DNA of 64,000 nucleotides from Strigamia acuminata (taxonomy: Eukaryota > Arthropoda > Chilopoda > Geophilomorpha > Linotaeniidae): the NCBI GenBank assembly GCA_949358305.1, contig OX442314.1, positions 29,621,118 through 29,685,117 on the forward strand, given 5' to 3'. Shown here in pieces: positions 41,009 through 52,843 of this stretch. The stretch's first letter is position 1. Each line of letters opens with the position of its first letter. A program made the translations under genes and the position numbers. The notes below the pieces were generated by a model. It was not told where the DNA came from and did not search any database. It saw nothing but the letters and a program-made list of their open reading frames with translations.

Positions 41009-42799
41009 ATGGACCTGCAACCTAAACGGTTCCCAGCAACACGTCGTGGCAATATGCAAATCCGCACATCCAGCCAGGAAAACGAAACACCCGAAAAACA
41101 AACCGAGCAATTTCATTTTCTGGGATTGAGCAAATTGAACGATCGGTCTTACAGCCCGTTTTCAAAATGCCTCTGGTTCGTTATTGTCGTCGTTTGTTGC
41201 AGTAGTTGCTTCTACCAAATCATTACACGCGTTGGAATTTACCTTGACGGTTGTACCACCCTTGAAGTTACATTGACACCGCAGTCGTCTTTCTTCTTTC
41301 CTTCAATCACCTTATGTACTGATAATCTATTTTTACTAATTTGGGCATTGTCCGATAATATGACTGGTGATGGACAGTTAGTTGGCGATAAAAACATTCA
41401 CTTTAGGGGTGCTAGTACTGACAAATTGTGGAGTACAATGGGGAAAGTACGACTCGAGGACTTGAGCGCCCATATTTTGGTAAGCTTAGACTTTAATTGA
41501 TTAAGTTTGTCACGTATTGACAGTAGATAATTTAATAAATTTTGCGCATATTTTGCGCTCTTTTCCATATTTTGTCCCATTTTGATTGAAAATTGTTTTA
41601 ATTTCTTCAAGTGATTTTTCGAAAACATTGTTTGAAGTCGATACATGACGTGACAAGTTCTGTTAAATATTACGGAGTATTTTTTAATGATATTTTGTTT
41701 TTGCCAGTGCATTAATGAAATATCCGGTGGTTGTACACAACCGGTTGCTGAATTAATGGAAACTGTGTACGTGAATACAATTCTTGGAAGTTGCTTGGTG
41801 CTGACTATGAGTAACTTTTTGTACTAGAATAAACTAAGGAGTTTAAATTACAAAATTCTGAAATTGTAGAAAGCAAAATGGATTACAGAGGACCACACAC
41901 AAACGTAAAATTGTTTTGGGACGTTGTTGAAACATCCTACAAACCCAACGTTCCAAATGGGATTACTGTAGGTTTTAACTTACAAAAACATGTAATGAAA
42001 CAATTTTATAACTGTAAAATTTATTGTTTTCTCGTAGTTTTTTCTTTACGGTGATACATTTAAGCATCAACACGACGGAATGACAGTTGCTGAAACCGCC
42101 CTTGTCGGTTATTCAACCAAATTTCGAATTTACGCCAAAGAAGTAAGTGTGCACGAAATGCATCTTTGAAATTCTTAGAAAATCGATTAAATGAAAAGGA
42201 ATTTTATTTTAGAAAACAAACTTTTTGCTATTTCAGTTTAATAATCTAAATGTGCATCCAAATCCTTGTGCACCAGCAGAAGAAGTCGTAAAATGCCTTA
42301 ATAATTGCGTCGAAGAACGATTATTGAGAAACCTCACTTGTCGGTATAATCACTGATCCACACACTCATACAAAATTAAGTTTATTTTAACTCTGCTTTC
42401 TATTATCTTTTAACCAGATTCCCGTTCTTCAATTCTACATTACGAAACTGCACTAACACTGAAGAAATTGTCGAGAATTATTGGTGGGCATGGAACATAA
42501 TCGGTAAAACAGCCAAACACAGTGAACCATGTCGATGCAAACGCAAATGCAACGAAATAAAATACAAATTACTCAAGGATACTCAAAGAGAGATCGATAA
42601 CGCGACCGGTACAATTTTGCGTTTACTGTACGCAGACGAGACACACGTAACTCTAACGGAGCGGGAAATGTTCACGATGTCGGCATTGTTCAGTGATATT
42701 GGCGGAGCCATGGGTGTATACCTCGGCATAAGCATTTTCACCATTTTCGATCTTATTACTTTTTTAGTCCGACGTTCACTCAGTAAATCTCTGATTTAA
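41009..42799 (+). CDS. DEG/ENaC sodium channel copy H
   Basis: Last complete copy of the array, 421 residues. Exons: 41009-41479, 41708-41810, 41870-41967, 42038-42142, 42237-42343, 42418-42799. Landmarks: FLGLSKLNDRSYSPF, membrane segment 1, FPSITLCT, SKMDYRGPHT, NNCVEERLL, CRCKRKCNEIKY and SDIGGAMGVYLGIS with membrane segment 2. The usual GGT before the pore is GGA here. Exon 5 ends CG, giving Arg at the junction where most copies have Gly, and its donor is GTATAA. Exons 2-5 have exactly the standard lengths. Intact. Confidence 0.92.
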
Positions 42800-42926
42800 A
42801 TTTAAATAATATTTGTTACATTTTTTCCTTTTGTTTAATTTTTTGTGTAGATTCATCGTGCTAATAAACCTAACGTGTGTTGTTACGGTGTTTATTGTGA
42901 ATAACAATTCGTAGATAATAATAGGA
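42800..42926 (+). other. 3' flank of copy H
   Basis: AT-rich; AATAAA-like words near 42,860. Nothing else recognised. Confidence 0.35.
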
Positions 42927-43105
42927 AATTGATTTCCCATAAACTCGGTACTTAATACATGTTAATAACACATTTTGGTGTACGACTTCCGCTCGCTCTT
43001 GTGCGAGCATGCGGAAATTGTTAATTTGACAAGTCGTGTAATATTAATTACACAATTTGACTTGTTGGCACGAAACTGTAAACTCAATAACTTATTAACC
43101 AAACG
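42927..43105 (+). promoter_or_regulatory. Orphan copy of the channel upstream block
   Basis: AAATTGATTTCCCATAAAC, CATTTTGGTGTACGACTTCCGC and GGCACGAAACTGTAAACTCAAT match the blocks before copies C-H, but no exon 1 follows. A second, weaker piece (AATAAAACATTAGCTTGTTGCCATG) lies at 43,385-43,440. It looks like the 5' remnant of a lost array member. Confidence 0.5.
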
Positions 43106-44107
43106 ATCAATATCGGATGTTGACGCTGCAAATGGCAATTGTAACACGGGAATATTTTTGATAAATTTTTTTAAAAAATTTATTTATTTGGTTTATTTTG
43201 CACATAAAAATACATTTTAAACGGGCCTAAAAATTCATTATCGTGTCTAAAAGACTATTTTTAAATCCATTAATCCGTGTTATGAGCAAATTTTTAAATT
43301 TTCTCAATGCACGAGGGATTTGCCCCTGCCATGTAAACATGATGAATTTTAATTTGCGTTAATAAAACAATTTTATTTGAGCAATAAAACAAAACATTAG
43401 CTTGTTGCCATGATATATTACTAATTAAAATATGTAGATTATAATGCTCAAGTAATTTTATACATACCGGTAGTTCTTATTTATGAGACATTTTTCCTGC
43501 ATTGTTTGCCTTTGTTTTTAATTTTCCAACATTTATGTTTTGTTTGCTCAAGACTGTAAACAAGTAACCGGTGCTATTATGCTTCTTAGCAACAATACTG
43601 CAGGCAAGTGCTCCGAACTCAACTTTCCCATAAAATATGCAACTTCGGATCCAGCTAAAAGAAGATCAAACAAGTCAGCAATAAAAATTCAGGTCAACAA
43701 ACTGAATTTCTCGAACTGAATTGAATCATTATTCAAACAGCAGATTTTCCAAACTGAATAATGACAACCAAGTTTGTGAATAGAATGTTTGGAAACATTT
43801 ACTGTGAGTATAATAATTGTTGTTAGTTTAGTTTTAGTTATTTCGCTTACGTTTGCCTGGCTGTTACCAAGGCAATGCCCGTAATCCTTTGTAACATCAA
43901 ACAACGTGTTTGATGTTATTCTTTTCAAAAAAGAATTTTGAATTTTAAAAAAAATTGTTTGCAATTTAGAAATCATTGTGTGGTAATCAGAGAATCGATA
44001 TATCATTATCTACATTGTATCAAAGTTTGGTGAAATTATGATAACTAGTTTTCAAGTTATTGAAAAATTCAAGAGAATAATTTGACCCAAAGTAACCCTG
44101 AAATACG
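43106..44107 (+). other. Non-genic stretch after the array
   Basis: No gene recognised. A minus-strand 105-codon frame at 43689-44006 has no recognisable feature. Confidence 0.35.
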
Positions 44108-44515
44108 CTACTCTTGTTCGAGTCAAAAAAGTCCTTTCTTCCATTGGCCGAGCCATTTTACTGGTGTAGTGATCCAAAAAAATAGACCCAAACACCAGAA
44201 TTGCATTACAATGTACAGACATTGTAATCGATTACCTATTGTTAGGATATTGTGTACTTTCTTGACAAAGCAATCAATAAACAGAACAAACATGAGTTTA
44301 AAATTAAAAAGTGCAAAAAACTTTATTTTATAAATTGAAAAAAAACATTTTATAATAAAAAACAATCAAAATTATATCAATTTAAATGGTCATAATAATC
44401 TAAAAAATAAATAAAAATAAAAACTACTTCTCCTAGTGGTAGTATACAGTCTGGAGTTAGGAGTAATGAGGCTCGGCCAATGGGAGAAAGGACTTTATCG
44501 ACTCGAACAAGAGTA
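44108..44515. repeat. MITE with long (about 46 bp) terminal inverted repeats
   Basis: The left arm contains CTCTTGTTCGAGTC, GTCCTTTCTT and CCATTGGCCGAGCC. The right arm (44,469-44,515) is its reverse complement with a few mismatches. The interior is AT-rich and non-coding. A diverged partial copy lies at 6,640-6,845. Confidence 0.72.
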
Positions 44516-47500
44516 TGATAATAATTACTAAAGACCAATATCTGCTTTTAGACTAAGTTCTATGCATCACGCCAGCATTACTTATTCTAGTTTGCAACTT
44601 TGAGAATTAGCTTAACTTAACTCCAGCCAGAAATGACATTTCCAGCTACAGCAACAACAATTTAATCTAGCTTTACCATACTTTACATCTGCCAACAAGG
44701 TATTAGAATAGCTTTATTTACACCACTAAAAAAGAAAAATCCAATAGAAATAATATCTTTTCCCCCACTTTGGTAACTCCACCACAACTAATTAACAAAA
44801 ATTTAACAACACCATTTCAAAAATGACCTCTTTAAGCGGTCAGTTAATTTTTCTCTTCTTCCTTTCCAAAAAAAAAAGATTGCAAGGCCCAAAAACCAAT
44901 ACTTAAATGATGGAACGAGTTCATAAGTCAATTGATTGAACTGGTTGGCACCCGCCCATTCAGTTGCCAGGCACAAGACTTTGTTTGGGGAAATCCTTGT
45001 CGAAGGCCATGCCGGAGAAAAAAAGAGAAATAGTACTCTTTTCCTTCTACTTTTCTTCTGATCATACCGCCTGAGGTTGGCTTTTCTCCTAAGCCCATGA
45101 GCTGCGCAGAGAAAGTTGATAAACACCATGTTGACACTGTAGTTTGCTAGTTTTCCAGCCTTCTTCTCCTCCTCTCTTGGAGTGTGCATGCTGGTGAATG
45201 CAAATGGTATATTTTGATGTGTGCAGGTCAAATTGAAGAGGTTAACTTGTTTTTATAGATTGGCACTCGTGTGTTCGTGCGGTGTCACTTTTTCTTGAGA
45301 AAATGCCAACTAAGTGACACATTTCTATTCATGGGCATGTTAAAATTCATTGTTTTTTCCTTCTATGCTTGTCTAATTTTTCATATATTCAGGTCTTAAA
45401 TTAAACTGTGGGATTTATCATTTTTATTTTTTTTTTGGTTTAATAAAATTTGTCTTCCATGTCATCAGTTTTGGGTGTGTTTGAATGGCTCATAAAAAGA
45501 GGTTGTCATGAATGGAAATAAAAAATGTTGGCTGTGTTGCAAATGATGGCTTTATTGGAATTTAGTAAACATTGGGGAGGAAAAAGACAACAGGGGAATG
45601 TAAATTAAGATTAAAAAGCTAGATTTAAATGATGATGGTTCATGAAAGTTTAAGAAATGATTTTTTTGGTGATTTTTTTTTGTTGTAAGAAGTTTGGGCC
45701 AAAAGTTCTTGGATTTAAAGTAAATATTAATCCTGAGCAAATGCCTGGATTGAGTGGCAGTTACACACTGCTTAGTCAGGCTTTAAAGTTGAATCAGTTC
45801 AATAATATTTTTTTTTTAATGTTTTTTTTTGTCTTGATGAATCAATGTGAGTTTTGTAAGCATTGCAGTGAAGTGTCATTGGTTTAATGGGCAGCAGTTT
45901 GATGATATATGATAATAGGTTTGGCGGGAACTTATGTGTGTAAATAGTGCATGGGGACACTAATTGGTCGAATGAGGTCTTTGTAGTGGAAAAAAAAATA
46001 TTAATTAAAGTTTAAGCTGTGCTTAAAATTTCATTAAGCAGACTTTTTTCATTTTGGTTTCGTTTTCTCATTAATGAAACACAATTGTAATTTCTTTGAC
46101 ATTTGGTGTTTTTTTTTTTTGCTTTTTTTATGAGTTTTTTTTTTTAGAAAAAATTTAATGTCTCATCGTGTGTTTCAAGCTGATTCTCGCGTTTAATACC
46201 CAAAATGAGAAATTGTTAATTTTGTTTTTCATGCAAACTTAACGAGCTGTGAGCCATTGTAGCCAACCGAGTGGAAATTAAAGATGAGCGATAAACTTGT
46301 ACTGTATGTATGAATAAAAGCCAAGGGGTTTTGAAAATTCAATCTTAAATGTAATCTGTGTTTGGGAGAAGAATGAAGTTCAACGTTTGTAATTTCCTTT
46401 ATAAACTGTCACTTCAACATTCAAATACTTGTGCACTATAGCCCGGAACCGGCCGTCTTTAAGTTACAAATTTCTAAATTCTTCGCTGCAAAATAATTAA
46501 ATTTTTACAACAAAAATTAAAATAAAATCCTGAATAAATTTTAAAATTCTAATAATTAGATTTATGTACATACAAAAAATAATTTTATTTCAATAAGTTC
46601 GAGATCAAGTTACAGAACGATTTACTGCGGAATTATCGTCTCCAAACATGGCTTCCATACATGATGCAACCTACTAAACTCGTAAGTGTTTAAACCCTCG
46701 TTTTAATCGCTCGTTTCATTTCTATCACATAAAAAATGCATAAAACTCCTGCAGATATATCAATTTATGAATTCTGATCCGTTAAACCAGTGGTTAAAAT
46801 GCTAAAACCAATCAAAACCAACTTTATCGTGATTTATCATCGCTACAATCCCGTGGATTCTGCGGTCCAGTCGCCGCCAACAAGAATAAATCACCGCGCA
46901 TTCACCCAAGTAAGTGATTTTAAAATCACGGCAACACAAACATTTACAGCTATCAAATACCGTTTACTATTTCACATTTTTAAAAACCATTATTTCACTA
47001 ATTATATTGTACAGTTTAAGGTTGCTACTCCTACCGTTAATACGAATGCGACATCACGTGGTGTGACTGGGAAATGGGAATTGCAGGGGAATGCATTGGC
47101 CTGTTATTGCACGCGTGGGAAAATATTTTTTTTCTTCTAATTATGCGCGCCTGCATGAGGAGAGGAAACACCGCAATTTGCTTAATTTGTGAATGTTACA
47201 AGCTGGGGAAAATGGCTGCATTGGTTGCTCGGCAACTGCATAGAGATAGAAGTTTTTTGACATTTAAAAGCTATAAAATGCAGTTAAGGTGCTGCCATCT
47301 AGAGTAAAAAAGGAAGCTTAAGCTGGATAAGAGTATGGGTGTGGTGTTTGTTAATGATAAAATGGTTGAGGGCTGTGCTCTTTATCTGGGAGTTAATGTT
47401 TTCATTAATAAAGTCGATTTTGAAATTGACTATTTCGCACTTATCCGTTTCACCAATCGTGTGCATAATTGCAAACACATACAAAAGAGGAAAAATGCAG

Positions 47501-47978
47501 AATCGCAAAATCAAGCATAAGGTTTACGATTGGTAAAATTGATAGCAAAATGGAAGCAGCCAAGCTCTATCTGAATGATAAAATCAAATAACTACCGTAT
47601 TTCTTCGATTCTAAGGCACGCCTTTTTCCTCTCTAAAAAGGGGGGTTGCGTCTCAGAATAAATGGCGTCTTAGAATCTAAAAAATAATAAAAGGTACATG
47701 TTTATAGTGACTGACTATTTATCATAATTTTTAAATGTTTAGTTTTAAATGATTTTTTCTGTATCATGCTTTGATTGGTGATTATTTGCAGTGTTAAGGA
47801 ATTTCACACATGCAGAGTCATGCGATTGAATATGGGGCATGAAACTTAGGGTCCTAAAATGGGATAGGAGAAAATGGGGGTAGGAAGAAGTGAAATAAGG
47901 TGAAATTTGTAATTTTTTTTTAGCAAAAATAACACTATTCAGTAATATTCAATTTTCAGTAATTTTCAATATTCAGAA
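44516..47978. other. Long AT-rich region without supported genes
   Basis: The longest open frames (minus 44,803-45,231, 142 codons; plus 46,790-47,140, 116 codons) show no domains, signal peptide or coding bias that I can defend. Positions 47,598-47,680 hold CGTATTTCTTCGATTCTAAG and CGTCTTAGAATC, facing each other like a short MITE. Poly-T tracts are frequent. Confidence 0.4.
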
Positions 47979-48115
47979 GCTGCATTCAAAAACTAAAATA
48001 TTTAGTGTTTTACTTCAATTTTAAACAATAAATGACATCATCTCCTGTTTAAATCCATGTTAAAACTTAAAATATATTTAAACTAAAATTTTTTATTTTT
48101 GTTTTTGAATGCAGC
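47979..48115. repeat. Fold-back MITE, GCTGCATTCAAAAAC family, copy 1
   Basis: Terminal inverted repeats GCTGCATTCAAAAACTAAAA and GTTTTTGAATGCAGC, 137 bp, non-coding. Same ends as 59,429-59,544. Confidence 0.7.
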
Positions 48116-48168
48116 TAGTGATTTTAATATTCGGTAAATATTCAGTATTCGGTATTCAGTGATTTTAA

Positions 48169-48633
48169 CCCTCGGAGGCATAAGGGTAAAATGTGTCGTT
48201 CTAGTATAAGGCATTACGGATTTATGGACAATTTTCAGGTCAATCAGTTAAAGCGCCGTTTTGATTTTTGAAAGTTTGCAATTAATTTTATAGAGGGCAC
48301 TAGTTGTGAACAGTGAAAAAATATATTTTTTTTACCAACTAGTGGTTGGTTTAAACACTACTGGTAAATGCGAAAAGCTATTAACTGAAGCGCTCTTTCT
48401 TAGGCAGCAAAGCCAGCATTATTGTTTTGCTGGAGTTTTAAGGGGCAGAAGATTTGCATTTAGCATAATTAATTATATAAATGACCAATGACTTAAAATT
48501 TCACCTGTGTTCAGGTTCAGTATGATATAAACAAAATCACAAATTTTCAGCAAATAAAATGGATAGGAAAAAAAATTTTCCTATTCAAGAAAGAGCTTGT
48601 CTGTAAATTTGTATAGCCTTACGCCTCCAAGGG
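48169..48633. repeat. Complete piggyBac-type MITE
   Basis: 465 bp flanked by TTAA on both sides (48,165-48,168; 48,634-48,637). Ends CCCTCGGAGGCATAAGG and CCTTACGCCTCCAAGGG form the inverted repeat. TTAA targets with CCC...GGG ends are the hallmark of the piggyBac superfamily. No transposase. Confidence 0.8.
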
Positions 48634-48916
48634 TTAAAATTCGGTATTTGGCGATTTTGGCACAATCATTGTGTTTTCCTCGCATTCCTTACATTTTGTG
48701 CTGTCTTAAGTGCCTGTTGTTAAGTTGTTGTCATTTTTCTCAAAGATGAATCTTGGATGAGGCTCAAAATATCAAGTGTCTTCTAGTTGAGTCAAACCAA
48801 TCGTTTGCAAGAGTAAAGAATTTCTTAGTACTTTCAAGAAATAAAAAAAACTAACCTGTGGCATTTTTAAACTTAGCTTCTAAAGCTCAACTTTTATCTT
48901 AATTATATTACAGCTT

Positions 48917-49050
48917 AGGCAATAAATGTTGTTTAACTATAGGCTTGTCCAATTAATTTAATATTTACTAGTACTTAAAAGAAAAACCAGGTGGAGGGCT
49001 TGACCTCTACTTATGGTCTAGCCCGAGACCTGACCCCCAGTCCAATTTTA
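48917..49050 (+). repeat. Left inverted terminal repeat of the DIRS element
   Basis: 134 bp, beginning AGGCAATAAATGTTG; perfect inverted match to 53,927-54,060. Confidence 0.93.
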
Positions 49051-49147
49051 CTAGCCAAGTTCTCCACACGTGATTTTTCGCGTTCAAGAAAATTTTGGCT
49101 ATTTTTTAGTTTTATATCGCTTTTTTGCACTTTGACTACCTTTTACG

Positions 49148-50735
49148 ATGAGCCCTACTAAAGTTAGAGGTAAGAAGACAGCAGATGACTCTTTAAGCTC
49201 CAAAAAAGCACGACCACCGCGTGGTCGCACCAACACCACTAAGCCTATCACCACCACCACGCGTGTTGAAACTCACCACGAGCCCATCGCGCCGCCTTCC
49301 TCGTCCCAATCGAGGATCCTATTAGATGGTTCCATCGTTCCCACACCATCAGATGAAACGATAGAACGCCTTGACGAATCTTTTGGAAACGATGATGTAC
49401 GGGATCCGAGAGGGCCCGACTTTACCGCCTCGCAAGTCGCGAATAGTCAGGCGCCCGACTTGGGACTTTCTTCCCAGGCCATCGAGAAGCTCATCTTTAT
49501 GGCTTTCTCGCAGAATCAGACAGGTGGGGCCCCTCTTCAGCGGGAGGGGTCTACCGAATTGCCAAAAATGTCTCGATCTCGTAGAGACGAGTGGGGCACA
49601 TTTCAGTCTGAAAATCAAGTAAGTAATTCTCATGCGGAATTGTAGATAAAATTCTCACTCTTGTTACTGACTGGTTGTAGTCAGATGTTTCAGAGTATGA
49701 TTCCGACCGTTCGTCACGCTCTAGCTCGTCAGACGATGAGCGAGAATTTTCCGCAAGACTGTCTCGTAAGGACCGTGAAATTATACGTCTCCGACGAGAA
49801 CTCGAGAAAAGGGACAAACCGCACGCCAAATCGCGAAAATCGCCGTCTCGAAAGGACGAGGAATCCGACCGATCGTCGGACGACTCCGATGATCTCGAAG
49901 AAGATGCGCCTTTTCTCCACGAATCGTCCGCCAAGGAAATAGTTCGAATTTTGAGCAAACCAGTTTCGACGGCCAAAAATAACAGTTTTAAGGCCGATTT
50001 TCCGTGCCCGACTCGACAGGTTCCCTTTTTGAAAAAGAAGAAAATGGACGAAGATGTGGAGGCCTATGTGGGGGCACGAAACACGTCCTTTTCCATTCCG
50101 CGAGAACGTTTTTTGCGTCGCTTAAACGGCATGATGGCGCGCGTTGGGTCGATTACGGCAAGAATCTACGATCGTTCGTCAACAAACGACCCCATGAACA
50201 AAGACGAATTGCTTTACGCCAACAAAGCCATTTTTCAACAAGTTCGAAATGCTATGAACGCAATTAGCGACGAACGACGTTTCAATGTCGTTCAAGGTTT
50301 GGGTACGAAGAAGTCCGACATGGTGAAGCATTTTCGAAATTCGGAGGGAGACACTCTTTTTCAAGGGCAATTTTTTGAGAGATTCAGTAACCCATATTTT
50401 CGATACAAAAAATTTAAGAGCCTTACAACTTATTGTTTTTCCTTGCAGAAAAGCAAGCCGACCAATTCGCATCAGTGGACAGAGCGAGAAGTAAAAATCC
50501 CGCGAAGGGTCCTCGTCGCGATAATCGATTCCGCCGTGGTTTTAGTCGCCCCGTCGAGAGTTTTCAGCGCAGAGATTATTCCCACACACGACCGGACGAC
50601 AGAGATCAGAGTAGAAGCTTTCGTAACCCGGATTACAACAAAGGGCAGCAACAGCCCTTTCGTAAAAACCCCTTCCCCAGCAACCGGGGAAGGGGTCGTG
50701 GCGGCTTCACTAGAAACGGTAACGGCTTGGTGTAG
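49148..50735 (+). CDS. gag: DIRS Gag, three exons
   Basis: Exons 49148-49618, 49681-50386 and 50449-50735 encode 487 residues. Intron 1 (GTAAGT...TTGTAG, 62 bp) ends with an in-frame TAG, so it must be removed. Intron 2 (GTAACC...TTGCAG, 62 bp) lies at phase 1. The protein starts basic (MSPTKVRGKK), has a Ser/Asp/Arg-rich charged centre, a conserved block containing VEAYVG and LLYANKAIFQQVRNAM, and an Arg/Gly-rich C terminus (NRGRGRGGFTRNG) suited to RNA binding. No zinc knuckle is seen. Splice sites are inferred from frame continuity and consensus only. Confidence 0.75.
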
Positions 50736-52843
50736 CCACTTTTCCTTTCCTGACGCCTGTCTTTCATCTGGACGTTTACCCCTTTGTCACGACACTTGGT
50801 CCTTTATCACCTCAGATTCTTGGGTTCTTGATACGGTCAGAGGGATAAAATTGGAATTTTTAAGTCCACCTATTCAATCAGAATTTCGTACACCAGTTTT
50901 CGATCAGATTAAACATGAACTAATCAGGGAGGAGGTTAAGGCCATGATCCTTAAAGGGGCCGCTTATTCGGTTCTTCCTTGCCAAGATCAAATAATTAGT
51001 TTTCTTTTTCTAGTTTCTAAAAAAGATGGCGGTTTTCGGCCTATTATTAATCTTAAACCCCTCAATTCCTTTTTGGTTTTCAACCATTTCAAAATGGAGA
51101 ATATTCACACCGCCTTGTCTCTGGTGGAGAAAGACGCTTTTATGTTTAAACTGGATCTATCTGATGCCTATTTTTCGGTGGCCATACACCCAGAATCTCG
51201 AAAATTTTTGAGATTTTTCTGGGAAGGTGTTCTGTATGAACTAGGAGTGCTTCCCTTTGGTTTAGGTCCCGCTCCCTTTTACTTTACAAAATTGTGTAGA
51301 GCTGTAGCAACTTTCCTTCGATCTCTTTACGTTCGGTTAGCAGTCTATTTAGACGATTGGTTTTTTATAAATAAATCTCACGAACTTCTTACACGACAGA
51401 GGGATTTTGTTTGCCTTCTTTTTCGCGCTCTGGGTTTTATCATTAATTTGAAAAAATCGATCCTTGAGCCCACTACTTCGATTACCTTTTTAGGCTTTCT
51501 AATTGATTCAGTTTCTATGAGCGTCTCCTTGCCACCAGACAGAGTTCAGAATATTCTTTCCTCCCTCGAAGACTTGCTTCAATCAGAAACCTGTTCTATA
51601 CGAGAACTGTCTTCTATTATCGGCAAACTTAACGCCACAACAATTGCCATTTCCTCTGCGCCCCTACATTACCGGGGACTGCAACATTTAAAAGCCCGTA
51701 ATTTCACCGGAAATTATGAATCCACATGTTTTATAACAGAAGAAGCTAGGTCAGAGCTTTTATGGTGGAAACAAAATTTGAGATTTTGCAAGGGCAGATC
51801 TCTTCTTCCTAAACCTTGTCTCTTATGCTTTGATTCCGATGCCTCCCTAACAGGATGGGGGGCAACTTCTTCAGGCGTTAGTATAGGAGGCTCCTGGCCC
51901 TCTCCCCTTGTTAAGAAACATATCAATGTTCTTGAACTTTTAGCTGCATTTTGGGGTCTCAAGTCTTTTGCTAAGGATTTATCCGATAGTATAGTTAAGA
52001 TTAGAATGGACAATACTGCAGCGATTGCCTCCATTAATCATCTGGGCAGCCCCAGATCCCGAGACCTTACTGCCGTAGCACAAGACCTTTGGTCTTGGGC
52101 TATGGAAAGGAATATCTCTGTTCAAGCGGAGCACATCCCGGGTCGCCTCAATATAGAAGCGGACGCGGCCTCTAGGGGTAAGATCGTAGACTCAGGTGAC
52201 TGGATGTTGAATCATAAGGTCTTTCACTCCATTGATCAAATTTGGGGTCCCTTTTATTTAGACCTTTTCGCGGCAATGCATAATGCGCAATTAGAAAACT
52301 TCTTTAGCTGGAAGCCCGACCCTGCTGCTCAGGCCTTTGATGCCTTAGTTCAGGACTGGGGATCAGGAATTTCTTACGCTTTTCCTCCTTTTTGCCTCGT
52401 TCCAAAATGCCTTCAAAAAATCCGCAATGCTTCGACACCTACTCGAATAGTTCTGATCACCCCGATTTGGCCTAGCCAAGCTTGGTTTCCGGTAATTCCA
52501 CATTCAGGAAATTTGTTCTTTTCTTTCTACTAAATCGAGATTTATTTTTCAGCTTCTCTGGTCCCTATCGACGGAATCCCCGATACGGTTGCCCCAACTC
52601 CCGAATCTTTTGACGAATGCGCTGAAACAACCCCATCCGCTTCTCCTAGCGCGATCCCTGCAGCTGGCCGCATGGAAACTGTCATCGGTTCCCTCGGAAA
52701 CGGAGGTCTTTCAACGAACGCTTCCAAATTGGTGGGGTGTTCCTGGCAGTCCTCATCAAATAAGATCTACGACGGACACTGGAAGTCTTGGCTCCACTGG
52801 TCTACACGAAACAATGTTGACCCTGTTCGCCCATCTGCCATAA
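50387..52843 (+). CDS. pol: DIRS Pol: reverse transcriptase, RNase H, methyltransferase-like domain
   Basis: The Gag exon 2 frame stays open through intron 2 and on to 52,533, so an unspliced message encodes a Gag-Pol fusion. RT motifs are FLVSKKDGGFRPI, KLDLSDAYFSV, LPFGLGPAPFYF and YLDD at 51,346-51,357. RNase H carries CFDSDASLTGWG, NVLELLAAFWGL, IRMDNTAAIASIN and IEADAASRG. The C-terminal DIRS domain reads DLFAAMHNAQ, AFPPFCLVPK and ITPIWPSQAWFP. There a 61-bp intron (52,492-52,552; GTAATT...TTTCAG) is predicted. Splicing restores the family-typical LPQLPNLLT...LQLAAWK continuation to 52,843, which overlaps the recombinase start in another frame. The exact N terminus of mature Pol is not defined. 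Confidence 0.82.

Noticed and set aside
44803-45231. 142-codon minus-strand frame
   Set aside because: No homology signal, biased composition from poly-T tracts, no conserved context; likely chance.
46790-47307. Possible small genes of 116 and 77 codons
   Set aside because: No signal peptide, domain or similarity I recognise; AT-rich background makes such frames common.
49951-52533. One 860-codon protein starting at 49,951
   Set aside because: The first codon is TTG, and the frame is simply Gag exon 2 continuing through an intron into pol. I describe it as spliced Gag and unspliced Gag-Pol instead.
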